Shown piece after piece: positions 1 to 5,683 of a stretch of DNA of 9,181 nucleotides. Origin of the DNA: Candidatus Woesearchaeota archaeon. Its GTDB lineage: Archaea > Nanobdellota > Nanobdellia > Woesearchaeales > GW2011-AR4. A program made the translations under genes and the position numbers. The stretch is taken from positions 1 to 9,181 of the forward strand of contig JACQSQ010000081.1 in NCBI GenBank assembly GCA_016211245.1, given 5' to 3'. Positions within the stretch are counted from its first letter, which is position 1; every line of letters begins with the position of its first letter. The notes beneath the pieces were generated by a model. It was not told the origin of the DNA, searched no databases, and worked only from the letters and a program-made list of their open reading frames with translations.

Positions 1-1
1 A

Positions 2-310
2 ATTTACGGCAATTTCGGCCAGACAAATTATGCAGCTTCCAAAGCCGGGATTATAGGATTTACAAAGTCCCTTGCAAAAGAGCTTGGCAGGCACGGGATA
101 ACTGTGAATGCTATTGCGCCGGGGTTTATTGAAACTGAGATACTGAATTCTCTGCCTGAGGCCAAGAAAAAGGAATTGGCAAAAAGCATACCTTTGGGAA
201 ATCTGGGCAATCCCGAGGATGTCACCAATCTGGCTGCTTTTTTGGCTTCTGAGAATTCCAGCTATATAACCGGAGAGGTCATAAGCGTGGACGGCGGATT
301 GACACTTTAG
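2..310 (+). CDS. FabG-like short-chain dehydrogenase/reductase, C-terminal part (5' end outside window)
   Basis: The reading frame is open from the left edge to TAG at 308-310 and gives the last 102 residues of a classical SDR. It contains the catalytic Tyr and Lys of the YxxxK motif (NYAASK, visible residues 9-14), the VNAIAPGFIET segment that follows the active site, and the C-terminal YITGEVISVDGG strand. This pattern is close to bacterial FabG, the NADPH-dependent 3-oxoacyl-ACP reductase of fatty-acid elongation. The Rossmann GxxxGxG motif and catalytic Ser lie outside the window, so cofactor preference cannot be read. SDRs are promiscuous, so a different alcohol or ketone substrate is possible. 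A fatty-acid role would fit the PlsC/GpsA genes a few kilobases downstream, but nothing here shows a direct link. Family call is sure; the specific reaction is not. Confidence 0.88.
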   Translation: MYGNFGQTNYAASKAGIIGFTKSLAKELGRHGITVNAIAPGFIETEILNSLPEAKKKELAKSIPLGNLGNPEDVTNLAAFLASENSSYITGEVISVDGGLTL

Positions 311-319
311 TCAGTAAGC

Positions 320-327
320 TTTAAATA
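320..327 (+). promoter_or_regulatory. TATA box of the TRAM gene
   Basis: TTTAAATA lies just after the SDR stop codon. Archaeal spacing would put the transcript start near 349, giving a leader of about 37 bases. A GAGG ribosome binding site at 375-378 sits 7 bases before the ATG at 386. A short inverted repeat (TGTGC, three bases, GCACA; 344-356) falls at the predicted transcript start and may be chance. Confidence 0.5.
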
Positions 328-385
328 ATAGTATTCATAAGCCTGTGCCGTGCACAGCACAAAAATAAGATAGTGAGGTATTGAT

Positions 386-739
386 ATGAGACAAGATAGA
401 GGAAGAAGAGATTTCAGGCAGAGCTACGCGCCTGTTAAGGTAGGAGATGAGTTGGACGTGAAAATAGAGGCTGTCGGTGAAAAAGGCGACGGCATAGCTA
501 AAAAGGACGGCTTTGTCCTTTTCGTTGCGGGAACAAAGCAGGGCGACAATGTGAGGATAAAAGTTACAAGGGTCCTTGCCAAAGTTGGCTTTGCTGAAGT
601 GGTTGGGCAATCCGGGAAAGGGGATGCCGAAGAAAGCCAGGAATCTAGCGAAGAAGTTGACTCTTCTCCTGAAGAGGCCTCATCTGAAGAAGAATATTCC
701 GGCGAAGACACTGAGAATTTTGGGGAAGATAACCAATAA
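386..739 (+). CDS. Small TRAM-domain RNA-binding protein with acidic Ser/Glu-rich tail
   Basis: This 117-residue protein has a basic N-terminus (residues 1-11), a single TRAM domain (about 14-75; signature VGDELDVKIEAVGEKGDGIAK followed by a GFVLFV strand and VRIKVTRV), and then a 40-residue tail of mostly Glu, Asp and Ser. TRAM is an OB-like beta barrel that binds RNA; archaea commonly encode stand-alone TRAM proteins, some of which act as RNA chaperones in the cold-shock manner. The ATG at 386 is preceded by a GAGG ribosome binding site. Most stand-alone archaeal TRAM proteins are only about 60-75 residues, so the acidic tail is an addition. It could tune RNA release or contact a basic partner (inference). 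A T-rich stretch after the stop suggests a single-gene transcript. Confidence 0.88.
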   Translation: MRQDRGRRDFRQSYAPVKVGDELDVKIEAVGEKGDGIAKKDGFVLFVAGTKQGDNVRIKVTRVLAKVGFAEVVGQSGKGDAEESQESSEEVDSSPEEASSEEEYSGEDTENFGEDNQ

Positions 740-741
740 GG

Positions 742-763
742 CTTTTTCTTCTTGTTTTTTATT
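742..763 (+). terminator. T-rich archaeal terminator after the TRAM gene
   Basis: The 22 bases after the TAA stop contain several T tracts (five T, then six T) with no stable hairpin needed. Archaeal RNA polymerase stops at such T tracts. The following gene has its own promoter at 772-779, consistent with a transcript boundary here. Confidence 0.55.
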
Positions 764-771
764 CGGTTAGA

Positions 772-779
772 TTTAAATA
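772..779 (+). promoter_or_regulatory. TATA box of thpR, leaderless spacing
   Basis: TTTAAATA is centred at 775.5, about 26 bases before the A of the ATG at 802. This is the archaeal TATA-to-start distance, so the mRNA is expected to begin at or next to the start codon. No ribosome binding site precedes the ATG, which agrees with a leaderless transcript. Confidence 0.7.
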
Positions 780-801
780 GATTAAACTATGAAGTTGCAT
801 C

Positions 802-1347
802 ATGAGATTGTTTATTGCAATAGATTTTAATGAATTGAAAAGCTATTTCATAGAATTGCAGAAACTATTGCCGAATAATGCCAGGCTGAGTTTGGTTAGG
901 TCTTTCCATCTTACACTAAAATTCCTTGGGGAAGTGCAGCCGAATAAAGCTGATGAGATTATTAGGATTTTGAATGGTATTGAATTTGAAAAGTTCGGGG
1001 CTTTTACAGATTCCATTGGCATTTTTCCCACAGAGAACTACATAAGGGTTGTGTGGGTTGGCTTGAAGCCGGAAGAAAAAATCTTGGAATTGCAGCAGAA
1101 AGTCGACGAATCCCTGAAAAATATGTTCAAGAAGGAAAAGGATTTCCAGCCTCATATAACTCTGGCAAGGGTTAAACGTCCTGAAGACAAAAAATCATTT
1201 GTCAAGGAAATTAATAAAATAAATGTTGAGAACAAGAAAATAGAAATTAAGGATTTCAGGCTGGTTAAATCTACTTTGTCTCCAAAAGGCCCGGTTTATG
1301 AGGATTTGGAAGTATTTAATCAACATTTGGGCAGTAACCGTTCTTAA
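802..1347 (+). CDS. thpR: RNA 2',3'-cyclic phosphodiesterase (2'-5' RNA ligase family)
   Basis: This 181-residue protein is full length for the ThpR/LigT branch of the 2H phosphoesterases. Both catalytic HxTx motifs are present: HLTL at residues 36-39 inside FHLTLKFLGE, and HITL at 118-121 inside QPHITLARVK. The family strands RVVWVGL and LVKSTLSPKGPVYEDLEVF also match. Members hydrolyse RNA 2',3'-cyclic phosphates to 2'-phosphates; the reverse 2'-5' ligation seen in extracts gave the family its older name. In archaea the likely substrates are cyclic-phosphate ends left by RNA cleavage, for example tRNA splicing intermediates (inference). The start is fixed by the TATA box about 26 bases upstream. 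It does not appear to form an operon with its neighbours. Confidence 0.93.
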   Translation: MRLFIAIDFNELKSYFIELQKLLPNNARLSLVRSFHLTLKFLGEVQPNKADEIIRILNGIEFEKFGAFTDSIGIFPTENYIRVVWVGLKPEEKILELQQKVDESLKNMFKKEKDFQPHITLARVKRPEDKKSFVKEINKINVENKKIEIKDFRLVKSTLSPKGPVYEDLEVFNQHLGSNRS

Positions 1348-1386
1348 AGCTAATTTGACAATAACTTTGATACTAACATGATAATC

Positions 1387-1394
1387 TATTTATA
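1387..1394 (+). promoter_or_regulatory. TATA box of the broken membrane-protein gene
   Basis: TATTTATA is centred at 1390.5, again about 26 bases before the ATG at 1417, implying a leaderless transcript. The promoter looks intact although the gene behind it is frameshifted. Confidence 0.65.
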
Positions 1395-1416
1395 GGTAGT
1401 GATAAAAGAATAGTAT

Positions 1417-1831
1417 ATGCAAATAAAAGTAAAGAAATTTCTGAAATGGCATTATCTAGTTATGATAATTTATTCTATTTTTCAAATCTACATAGTATTA
1501 AAGAAAACGAGAACATTTTCTGAAAATCTACAGTATCCTACTACTACTTTGACACATATAAATACGGCCATAGGTGGATTATTATTTATTGCAAGCATTC
1601 CTTTAATAGTTTTTATACTCAAAAGCAAAATTTCTAGAAAAAAACCTCTTATTACCAATTTATTTTCCAGGAATCCTTGTTGCTCAGATTCCATTAGGTT
1701 TAACAATTTATCTACGTTATGGATTCTACAATTATTTACAAATTATGGACTTTTTATCGAGCTATAGTTATTTTTATTATATCATTTCTATCTTTCTAGC
1801 CTATGTATCTATTGTAAAGTTTTTGGATTAA
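1417..1831 (+). pseudogene. Small four-helix membrane protein, interrupted by a +1 frameshift in an A7 run
   Basis: As written, the frame from ATG 1417 ends at TAG 1765-1767 (116 residues), and its last part reads as ordinary polar sequence. If one A is removed from the seven-A run at 1638-1644, the frame continues to TAA at 1829-1831 and gives a coherent 137-residue protein. The restored second half reads YFPGILVAQIPLGLTIYL, then YYIISIFLAYVSIV near the end, both clear membrane helices. With helices at about 12-28 and 51-69 in the first half this makes four helices with short loops. I do not recognise a family. The gene is AT-rich compared with thpR and uS2. It could be a fresh pseudogene, a homopolymer sequencing or assembly error, or a gene corrected by polymerase slippage on the A run. 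A classical -1 ribosomal slip would not restore the frame. Confidence 0.72.
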
Positions 1832-1896
1832 CTAAGTATGCAAAATAATTTACAAAGATTTTTAAATCAATATTGTATTCTCTATTCTATTGCCTA

Positions 1897-1920
1897 CGAG
1901 ATACAAGTTATCTCGATAAC
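1897..1920 (+). repeat. Two overlapping inverted repeats upstream of uS2
   Basis: CGAGATA (1897-1903) is followed after CAAGT by its exact complement TATCTCG (1909-1915). A second perfect repeat, GTTATC-TC-GATAAC (1907-1920), uses part of the same bases, so only one can form at a time. Outer bases GCCT (1892-1895) and AGGC (1925-1928) could extend the first stem. They lie just before the TATA box at 1929, so they could be an operator, or a leader structure if a more distal promoter (weak TTTTTAAATC at 1859-1868) is used. Function is not shown. Confidence 0.45.
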
Positions 1921-1928
1921 TGAGAGGC

Positions 1929-1936
1929 TATAAAAT
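1929..1936 (+). promoter_or_regulatory. TATA box and nearby ribosome binding site of uS2
   Basis: TATAAAAT is centred near 1932.5, predicting a transcript start near 1958. The short leader would contain GGAAGG at 1960-1965, seven bases before ATG 1973. A ten-base palindrome CAGAATTCTG (1943-1952) lies between TATA box and predicted start. Confidence 0.6.
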
Positions 1937-1972
1937 TCAGTTCAGAATTCTGGACTGTTGGAAGGTTTTAAA

Positions 1973-2572
1973 ATGACAGAAGATAAATTTTTAGTTCCGA
2001 GGGATGTGTACTTAAAATCAGGGATACACATAGGCACAAAGTTCAGAACAGCTTATATGGAGCAGTTCATCTACAAGACAAGGCCTGATGGATTAAGTGT
2101 ATTGAATTTACAGAAAATAGATGAAAGGATAAAGGTGGCGGCAGGCTTTCTTGCGCAATATGATCCTAAAGATGCGCTGATTATTTGCAGGAGGGAAAAT
2201 GGCTGGAAGGCAGTAGAATTGTTCGGCAAATTGACTGGTGTAAGGACTTATGCAGGAAGGTATCCTCCCGGGATTTTGACAAATCCAAACCTCGAGCAGT
2301 ACACAGAGGCAAAAATAGTGATGGTGGTTGATGCATGGCCTGACAGGAACGCCGTTTTGGATTCTGTAAAAGCCGGCATACCGGTAATAGCCTTGTGCGA
2401 CACAAACAACCAGACGAATTTCCTTGATTTTGTGGTGCCGTGCAATAACAAGGGCAAGAAAAGCCTTGGATTGCTGTTCTACATACTGGCAAAGGAATAC
2501 CTTAAAGCGAAAGGCGCCCTTAAGGATGACGAAGAGCTGTCTGCAAAGATTGAGGATTTTATGGAGGAGTAG
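1973..2572 (+). CDS. rpsB: Small-subunit ribosomal protein uS2 (archaeal S2/SA type)
   Basis: This 199-residue protein matches archaeal/eukaryotic uS2 throughout: an N-terminal SGIHIGTKFRT block, the RPDGLSVLNLQKIDERI segment, the GRYPPGILTNP motif typical of the archaeal/SA branch, and PVIALCDTNNQ near the end. It sits on the back of the 30S subunit near the head-body junction. I chose the ATG at 1973 because GGAAGG precedes it at the right distance; an in-frame TTG at 1958 would add five residues but coincides with the predicted transcript start. In many archaea uS2 lies in a cluster with uL13, uS9, RNA polymerase subunits and enolase; here it stands alone behind its own promoter. Its stop codon directly abuts that of gpsA on the other strand. 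Confidence 0.96.
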   Translation: MTEDKFLVPRDVYLKSGIHIGTKFRTAYMEQFIYKTRPDGLSVLNLQKIDERIKVAAGFLAQYDPKDALIICRRENGWKAVELFGKLTGVRTYAGRYPPGILTNPNLEQYTEAKIVMVVDAWPDRNAVLDSVKAGIPVIALCDTNNQTNFLDFVVPCNNKGKKSLGLLFYILAKEYLKAKGALKDDEELSAKIEDFMEE

Positions 2573-3550
2573 TCAGATAGCGTCAAGCAAATCCTCCATT
2601 GCCTGCTTTATATTTTTTCCCCTGAAAATGACCTCATAGGCTTGCTTAGCCAGCGGCATTTCTATTTTGTGCCTCGAGCTGTATTCATAAGCCGCCTTTG
2701 TTGTTGGGATTCCCTCGGCAATCATACCGTGCATCTCTTTTTTTATCTCTTCCATTGACCTATTTTTTGCGAATTGCTCGCCTAGAAACCTGTTCCTGCT
2801 GTGCTTGCTTGTGCACGTTGCAATCAAGTCGCCGACTCCTGCTATCCCGTATACTGTTCCTCTTTTTGCGCCGAAATGCCTTCCAAAGTTGTTCATCTCC
2901 ATCAGCCCAAGAGTTATTATTGATGCTTTGGCATTATCTCCCAAGCCAAGGCCGTCGCAAGCCCCGGTTGCCATAGCTGGTATGTTTTTTAAGGCTCCGC
3001 AGATTTCCACTCCGACAACATCGCTTAGTGAGTAGACCTTGAAATAAGGCGTTGCCATGCAGTCTGCCACGGCTTTTGCTGTTTTCCTGTCCCTGCTTGC
3101 AACAACGCTTGCAGTCGGCATTTTCCTGCTGACCTCCTCCGCATGATTTGGGCCTGATAATACTGCAATTCTTGCACTGGCCAATTCGTCCTCTATCACT
3201 TCCGACATTCTTTTTGATGTTGAATGCTCCATGCCTTTTGTGGCGCTGACAACTATCTGGTTGTTGTAATATGGCTTGATGCTTTTCAGAGTGCTCCTTG
3301 CAAATTCGCTTGGAACAACATTGAATATTATTTCTGAGTTTTCGAGCGTGTTTTTCAGGGAACTGTCAACTATCAAATTGTCAGGAATTTTAATTCCCGG
3401 CAGATATTGGAGGTTTTCCCTTTTGCTTTCAATGTCTCTTGCCAGCTCCTCTCTTCTTGCCCATAGCTTTACATCAAAACCTTTTTCGCTTAGAAGTATT
3501 GCTATTGTTGTTCCCCAAGAACCCGCTCCTATAATAGATATTTTTTTCAT
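2573..3550 (-). CDS. gpsA: Glycerol-3-phosphate dehydrogenase [NAD(P)+], bacterial type
   Basis: GpsA reduces dihydroxyacetone phosphate to sn-glycerol 3-phosphate, the backbone of bacterial and eukaryotic glycerolipids. The 325-residue protein is full length. It has the dinucleotide-binding GAGSWG (residues 8-13), SATKGME (102-108), LSGPNHAEEV (131-140), the catalytic Lys188 in GALKNIPA, GIAGVGDLIATC (235-246), the SRNR phosphate-binding segment (251-254) and EGIPTT (279-284). Standard archaeal lipids instead use sn-glycerol 1-phosphate made by an unrelated enzyme, so GpsA points to an ester-lipid route or to glycerol phosphate metabolism. It is the last gene of the acyltransferase operon, starting 2 bases after the hydrolase stop. 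No good ribosome binding site precedes it, so translation is probably coupled. It looks richer in G and C than the hydrolase gene upstream. Confidence 0.96.
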   Translation of the reverse strand: MKKISIIGAGSWGTTIAILLSEKGFDVKLWARREELARDIESKRENLQYLPGIKIPDNLIVDSSLKNTLENSEIIFNVVPSEFARSTLKSIKPYYNNQIVVSATKGMEHSTSKRMSEVIEDELASARIAVLSGPNHAEEVSRKMPTASVVASRDRKTAKAVADCMATPYFKVYSLSDVVGVEICGALKNIPAMATGACDGLGLGDNAKASIITLGLMEMNNFGRHFGAKRGTVYGIAGVGDLIATCTSKHSRNRFLGEQFAKNRSMEEIKKEMHGMIAEGIPTTKAAYEYSSRHKIEMPLAKQAYEVIFRGKNIKQAMEDLLDAI

Positions 3551-3552
3551 TT

Positions 3553-4320
3553 TTAATTTTCCAAAAATCTTATTATTCTATTAGGAAATAACAATTGCCT
3601 AAAGCCTGACAGATAGTGGCCAAAAAAATTATCTGTGTACAAATCAAATTTTATTTCTTCCCTTTTCATTCTGTCTAAAAGTGCAATTCCATATTTGTAT
3701 GGGACTATTTTATCGTTTTTAGCAAGATATACAAATGATTTTTTGTCTTTTAGATTCTTAATGTTGTTAACTGGTTCAAGTATTTTCCAGTATTTAATAA
3801 GTTTAGCCAAATTTACTCCTTTAGCTTGCATTTTGCCCTTTATGTGCTTAACCAACAACTGGCTGCTATCCCAGTAAGATTTGGATAGATGACTTCCACT
3901 CAAACCTATTATTATTTTTTTGAATCTTTTATCAGAGTTAGCAACCATTAAAGCCAAACTTGTGGATAAACTAGTTCCAAAAATTGAAAAATCTCTATAG
4001 CCTTGGTTCTCTAGAAGATTTACTGTTTTTAATATATCATTTTTTGCCTCATTAAAATAATTGACTACTTCCAGAGGGTTTTCATTTAATAATCGGTATG
4101 GAAGAGAGTATACAACCAAAGTGTATTTATCTCTCAACCTACTAATTAACATTTTATAAAGAATCAATTTTCCCATCCATTGTGGAAGTATTATCAGAAC
4201 ATCTTTTGTATTTTTATTGTAAATTATTTTTTTATTTATTGAATTATTTGTTGCATCTTTTTCTATGAGTTTGATTGGATAAAAAAATAAATTTAATATA
4301 ATATCGTCAATACCTTTCAT
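3553..4320 (-). CDS. Alpha/beta-hydrolase-fold protein within the lipid operon
   Basis: This 255-residue protein shows the layout of an alpha/beta hydrolase. A strand VLIILPQWMG (41-50) is followed by the nucleophile elbow FGTSLSTS with Ser117, an acid candidate Asp203 in the strand-loop YLAKNDKIVP, and a His candidate at 235 in FFGHYLSG. The spacing Ser-Asp-His is right for a working triad. The substrate cannot be read; a lipase, thioesterase or acyl-transfer role is suggested only by the neighbours (PlsC pair upstream, GpsA downstream, gaps of 2 bases on both sides). The gene is visibly AT-rich and Asn/Lys/Ile-rich compared with gpsA, which may indicate a different origin. No signal peptide is seen; the first 18 residues are moderately hydrophobic and could touch the membrane. 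No ribosome binding site precedes the start, again suggesting translational coupling. Confidence 0.75.
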   Translation of the reverse strand: MKGIDDIILNLFFYPIKLIEKDATNNSINKKIIYNKNTKDVLIILPQWMGKLILYKMLISRLRDKYTLVVYSLPYRLLNENPLEVVNYFNEAKNDILKTVNLLENQGYRDFSIFGTSLSTSLALMVANSDKRFKKIIIGLSGSHLSKSYWDSSQLLVKHIKGKMQAKGVNLAKLIKYWKILEPVNNIKNLKDKKSFVYLAKNDKIVPYKYGIALLDRMKREEIKFDLYTDNFFGHYLSGFRQLLFPNRIIRFLEN

Positions 4321-4322
4321 TT

Positions 4323-4955
4323 TTAATTAAAATCATATTTTTGTTTTGAAAGTCTAGCTATCTCTTTCATTATTTTTGTTGTAATTTCCCTTAATAATCT
4401 TTTTGTGACTGGCTTTTTATAATACTCATTAAAATGCATTGGCTTTCCTACATTCATAGTTGCTTTCTTCAATTTTGGAATGTATTTTCCTTTTGGCAAT
4501 ATTTCAAAAGTGCCTATCAGACCGACCGGCACCACAGGAACTTTTGCCTTTAAAGCTAGCCTTGCAACCCCTGTTTTTGCCTTCTGTAGTTTGCCTGTCA
4601 GGCTTCTTGTCCCTTCCGGGTGTATCGCAATAATTTTTCCCCGCTTTAGCGCCATGATTGCCCACCTCAAAGCTTCTTTTCCGCCGCTTTGCCGGTCTAT
4701 AGGCACAGATCCCCAGTGCTCATGCCATAACCTTTTGAATAGGCTCTCAAAATATTCTTTTTTTGAAAGGTGGTAGATTTTTTTATCCAAATAAGGGACT
4801 AACGTGGACATTATTACAAAATGGTCCATATAGCTTGAATGGTTTGCCGTCATGATAAAAGCTCCTTTTTTGGGAACATTCTCCAGCCCATTAACTTTCT
4901 TCAACCACAATTTCATGATTGGAGGTATTATTCTTTTTGCAATAGGGTATATCAT
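4323..4955 (-). CDS. plsC: 1-acyl-sn-glycerol-3-phosphate acyltransferase family protein (PlsC-like), copy 1
   Basis: PlsC transfers an acyl chain to the sn-2 position of lysophosphatidic acid, giving phosphatidic acid, at the membrane. The 210-residue protein has the family's HX4D catalytic motif as NHSSYMD (His39, Asp44), the substrate-binding PEGTRS (113-118), and the VPVVPVGLIG block (139-148). An amphipathic or hydrophobic N-terminus (MIYPIAKRIIPPIMKLW) fits membrane attachment. It follows its paralogue with a 1-base gap and is clearly a tandem duplicate: the last 25 or so residues are almost the same (ITTKIMKEIA in both), and stretches are identical at nucleotide level. Having two copies and no recognisable sn-1 enzyme in the window, one of them might acylate the sn-1 position (inference). 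Confidence 0.92.
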   Translation of the reverse strand: MIYPIAKRIIPPIMKLWLKKVNGLENVPKKGAFIMTANHSSYMDHFVIMSTLVPYLDKKIYHLSKKEYFESLFKRLWHEHWGSVPIDRQSGGKEALRWAIMALKRGKIIAIHPEGTRSLTGKLQKAKTGVARLALKAKVPVVPVGLIGTFEILPKGKYIPKLKKATMNVGKPMHFNEYYKKPVTKRLLREITTKIMKEIARLSKQKYDFN

Positions 4956-4956
4956 T

Positions 4957-5655
4957 TTAGTAATTGTATTTCTGTCCTATTAATTCTGCAATCTCTTTCA
5001 TTATTTTTGTTGTAATTTCATTTAAAGTTTTTTTAGTTGTCTTTTTGCCATAGTGCTTATCAAAATGCATTAATTTTCCTATTTTTACCTCGCATCTTGC
5101 AAGCCTTGGAAAGAATTTTCCTTTTGGCAGTACCTTGTTTGCACCTATAATGCCGCAGGGAAGCACAGGAACTTTTGCCTTTAAAGCAAGCCTTGCGATT
5201 CCGGTATACCCTCTTAATAATTTTCCATCATTTCTTTTTCCTTCAGGAAATATCATCATAGGCTCTTTGTCCTTCAAATAATTTATTGTAAGCTTGAAAG
5301 AGGCCTTGTTTTTTTCTTTTGCATTCTCTTCTTTTGCAACATGCATGGGGATGCCACCCCACAAATCAAGGAAGAATTTTGAAACTTGGTTCTTCCAGTA
5401 GTAAGCGTTTACCCAAGCATGCATATTTCTATTTATTTTTGGCACTATGATTATTGGCAAGAGGAAAGCATCAAAATAGCTTGAATGATTTACCGCTACG
5501 ATAAATGCTTTGTCATGAGGTATGTTATTCACGCCTTCAATTTTCCTAATCCACAGCCTGTAAATAGGCGGAATTATTAACTTAGAGATTGGATAAGCCA
5601 TAGCTAGAAATATTAGAAAGGATATTAAAAAGGTTTTGGTGAGCGGATTCTGCAC
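4957..5655 (-). CDS. plsC: PlsC-like acyltransferase, copy 2, first gene of the lipid operon
   Basis: This 232-residue paralogue of the next gene has NHSSYFD (His57, Asp62) as its HX4D motif and VPVLPCGIIG in block IV. Its third motif reads FPEGKRN (137-142) instead of the usual EGTRS, which could change acceptor or acyl preference. The GTG at 5655 is the first possible start, since TGA lies in frame two codons upstream, and it is about 24 bases from the TATA element at 5675-5683, fitting a leaderless mRNA. This start gives an extra 18-residue hydrophobic N-terminus (TKTFLISFLIFLA) compared with copy 1. The alternative ATG at 5601 (Met19) lines up exactly with the start of copy 1 but has no ribosome binding site. 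Family assignment is firm; which acylation step it performs is open. Confidence 0.9.
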   Translation of the reverse strand: MQNPLTKTFLISFLIFLAMAYPISKLIIPPIYRLWIRKIEGVNNIPHDKAFIVAVNHSSYFDAFLLPIIIVPKINRNMHAWVNAYYWKNQVSKFFLDLWGGIPMHVAKEENAKEKNKASFKLTINYLKDKEPMMIFPEGKRNDGKLLRGYTGIARLALKAKVPVLPCGIIGANKVLPKGKFFPRLARCEVKIGKLMHFDKHYGKKTTKKTLNEITTKIMKEIAELIGQKYNY

Positions 5656-5674
5656 ACGTCATCTTCACCAATAC

Positions 5675-5683
5675 TTTTAAATA
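5675..5683. promoter_or_regulatory. Probable bidirectional TATA element between the lipid operon and the methyltransferase
   Basis: The only AT-box in the 28-base gap contains the palindrome TTTAAA (5676-5681), readable as a TATA box on both strands. Leftwards it is about 24 bases from GTG 5655 of plsC copy 2. Rightwards it is about 26 bases from ATG 5705 (Met8 of the methyltransferase). Both genes could therefore be read as leaderless mRNAs from one shared element. Confidence 0.5.

Noticed and set aside
344..356. TGTGC-CGT-GCACA hairpin before the TRAM gene as a riboswitch or terminator
   Set aside because: The stem is five pairs with a three-base loop and no T tract follows; it may be chance.
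424..711. Ser-rich minus-strand open frame opposite the TRAM gene
   Set aside because: It is the complement of the Glu/Ser-rich tail region; its low-complexity composition follows from that and it has no promoter or ribosome binding site.
1638..1644. Programmed -1 ribosomal frameshift at the A7 run
   Set aside because: The downstream frame needs a +1 or -2 shift, so a -1 slip on this heptamer gives the wrong frame.
1958..1960. TTG as uS2 start, adding five residues
   Set aside because: It coincides with the predicted transcript start, while ATG 1973 has a GGAAGG site at proper distance and is the standard N-terminus.
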